Shown piece after piece: positions 63,260 to 64,000 of a DNA stretch of 64,000 bases. Position 1 is the stretch's first letter, and every line of letters begins with the position of its first letter. Both the position numbers and the translations under genes were made by a program. The notes beneath the pieces are model-generated. The model did not search any database. It had not been told where the DNA came from and worked only from the letters and a program-made list of their open reading frames with translations. Source of the DNA: Zygnema cylindricum (Eukaryota > Streptophyta > Zygnematophyceae > Zygnematales > Zygnemataceae); assembly GCA_037447655.1 (NCBI GenBank), contig JBBHKE010001556.1, forward strand, positions 276,224 to 340,223, read 5' to 3'.

Positions 63260-64000
63260 GAGAAAGCTCACCAACACAGCCTAAGTGAATTGCTCGACGA
63301 TAAGAGGCCAGGACATCTGATGGCCTAGGTGACCGACGTGGTATCAAAAAGAGGTACTCGATACCGGATCCTCTTGCTCGGCGTGGAGGGCTTTCTTGTT
63401 ACCATGAAGTAATCGTCGACAATGCGTTATAGTTTCTCTAGCTCCACTGCCATTTCACGACCTGGAAGGACTAGCACCCAGAGAGAGAACATAAGAAGAA
63501 GGTGCCAAGGAGCAATATCTGCCAGGTTTGAAGAAATGTGGGACAAGGGGAGGTGGAGGGCATTTGTTCTATTGTCTTGACGGCTCGAGGAATACAGGTG
63601 TACAATCAAAGGCGGGGGGCTCCCAAATCGTAAGCCCCCAAAACATCTAACTCACGGACGTTATTCCAATCCTCATTTGTGGGGGCGGACGGGAGTGTGG
63701 TCGACGACAATTGAGGAGAGGTGATAGACAAAGGACCACCCAAGGTTATACGATGTCGACAACTCCGAGTATGAAGGGAAATATCAGCCCCAGCGGCAAA
63801 AAGGTTGTGACACCCAAGACATTCGAAACGCCTAGAAGGTTTACGAGGTTTGGGTGGAGGTGGGGGAGGGAGAAGGGAATAGGAAGGAATTCCGGACATG
63901 GTCAATAAGTCTAAGAAGCCAAGGGAACGTGGGAGAGGAAAAGGAACCATGTGGGATGGATAGGGAAATTGGTAGTGGGCCAGAATATAAAATAATGTTG
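63260..64000 (-). pseudogene. LINE copy 2, 5' portion with zinc-finger-like N-terminus
   Basis: The minus-strand frame 63950-63606 has a Pro-rich stretch and then FECLGCHNLFAAG...SLHTRSC, a C-x2-C...H-x3-C cluster like the N-terminal finger of R2-type LINEs. It lies on the same strand and directly beyond the GAGAA duplication from the RT half at 53388-56070, so I read both as one LINE split by the LTR element. The window ends within it. The family link rests on position, not on a motif shared with copy 1. Confidence 0.5.

Noticed and set aside
62193-63264. Solo LTR at 62198-63259 with its own target duplication
   Set aside because: The bases before 62198 (tcttt side) do not match those after 63259, whereas GAGAA matches at the far end of the other LTR, so the two LTRs belong to one element.

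Overview
The window is nuclear DNA of a green plant. It holds four spliced protein genes with GT-AG introns in a large background of transposable elements and simple repeats. The proteins are plant-type: an APC8/CDC23 start, a PP2A B'' subunit, an orphan calcineurin-B-like protein and a mitochondrial dihydrolipoyl dehydrogenase. They look diverged from flowering-plant versions, so a streptophyte alga or early land plant is my guess; this is inference from remembered family sequences, not from a search.

Layout. Bases 1-10.6 kb hold no gene, only an LTR remnant and a dense cluster of short inverted-repeat DNA transposons (one Harbinger-like, one hAT-like of 1.68 kb, and several TA-flanked MITEs). 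The first two exons of APC8/CDC23 lie at 10.65-12.95 kb (+), and the remaining exons are not seen. From 13 to 21 kb there are nested MITEs and a foldback complex. The PP2A B'' gene (12 exons, +) occupies 21.1-28.3 kb. It faces the calcineurin-B-like gene (5 exons, -) at 30.2-34.1 kb tail to tail. Dihydrolipoyl dehydrogenase (2 exons, +) runs from 36.5 to 41.5 kb. The rest, 41.6-64 kb, is retrotransposon territory: a decayed Copia element (-), pieces of a Gypsy LTR, a 10-base assembly gap, two copies of an unusual LINE, two hAT-like MITEs, and a 7.19-kb LTR element inserted in the second LINE.

The most notable observations are these. (1) The 7.19-kb element has Copia-type LTRs and a perfect 5-bp target duplication, but its body is mostly Gypsy pol. 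(2) Its LTR family carries a tRNA-Arg-like segment with A and B boxes. (3) In both EF-hand genes a splice acceptor plus the first codons of the next exon is tandemly duplicated upstream of the real exon. (4) Several DNA transposons can be delimited exactly by TIRs and target duplications read from the sequence.

Gene logic: PP2A B'' and the calcineurin-B-like protein are both EF-hand proteins of phosphatase-regulator families. APC8 belongs to the cell-cycle ubiquitin ligase and dihydrolipoyl dehydrogenase to mitochondrial 2-oxoacid dehydrogenases. They share no operon-like relation.
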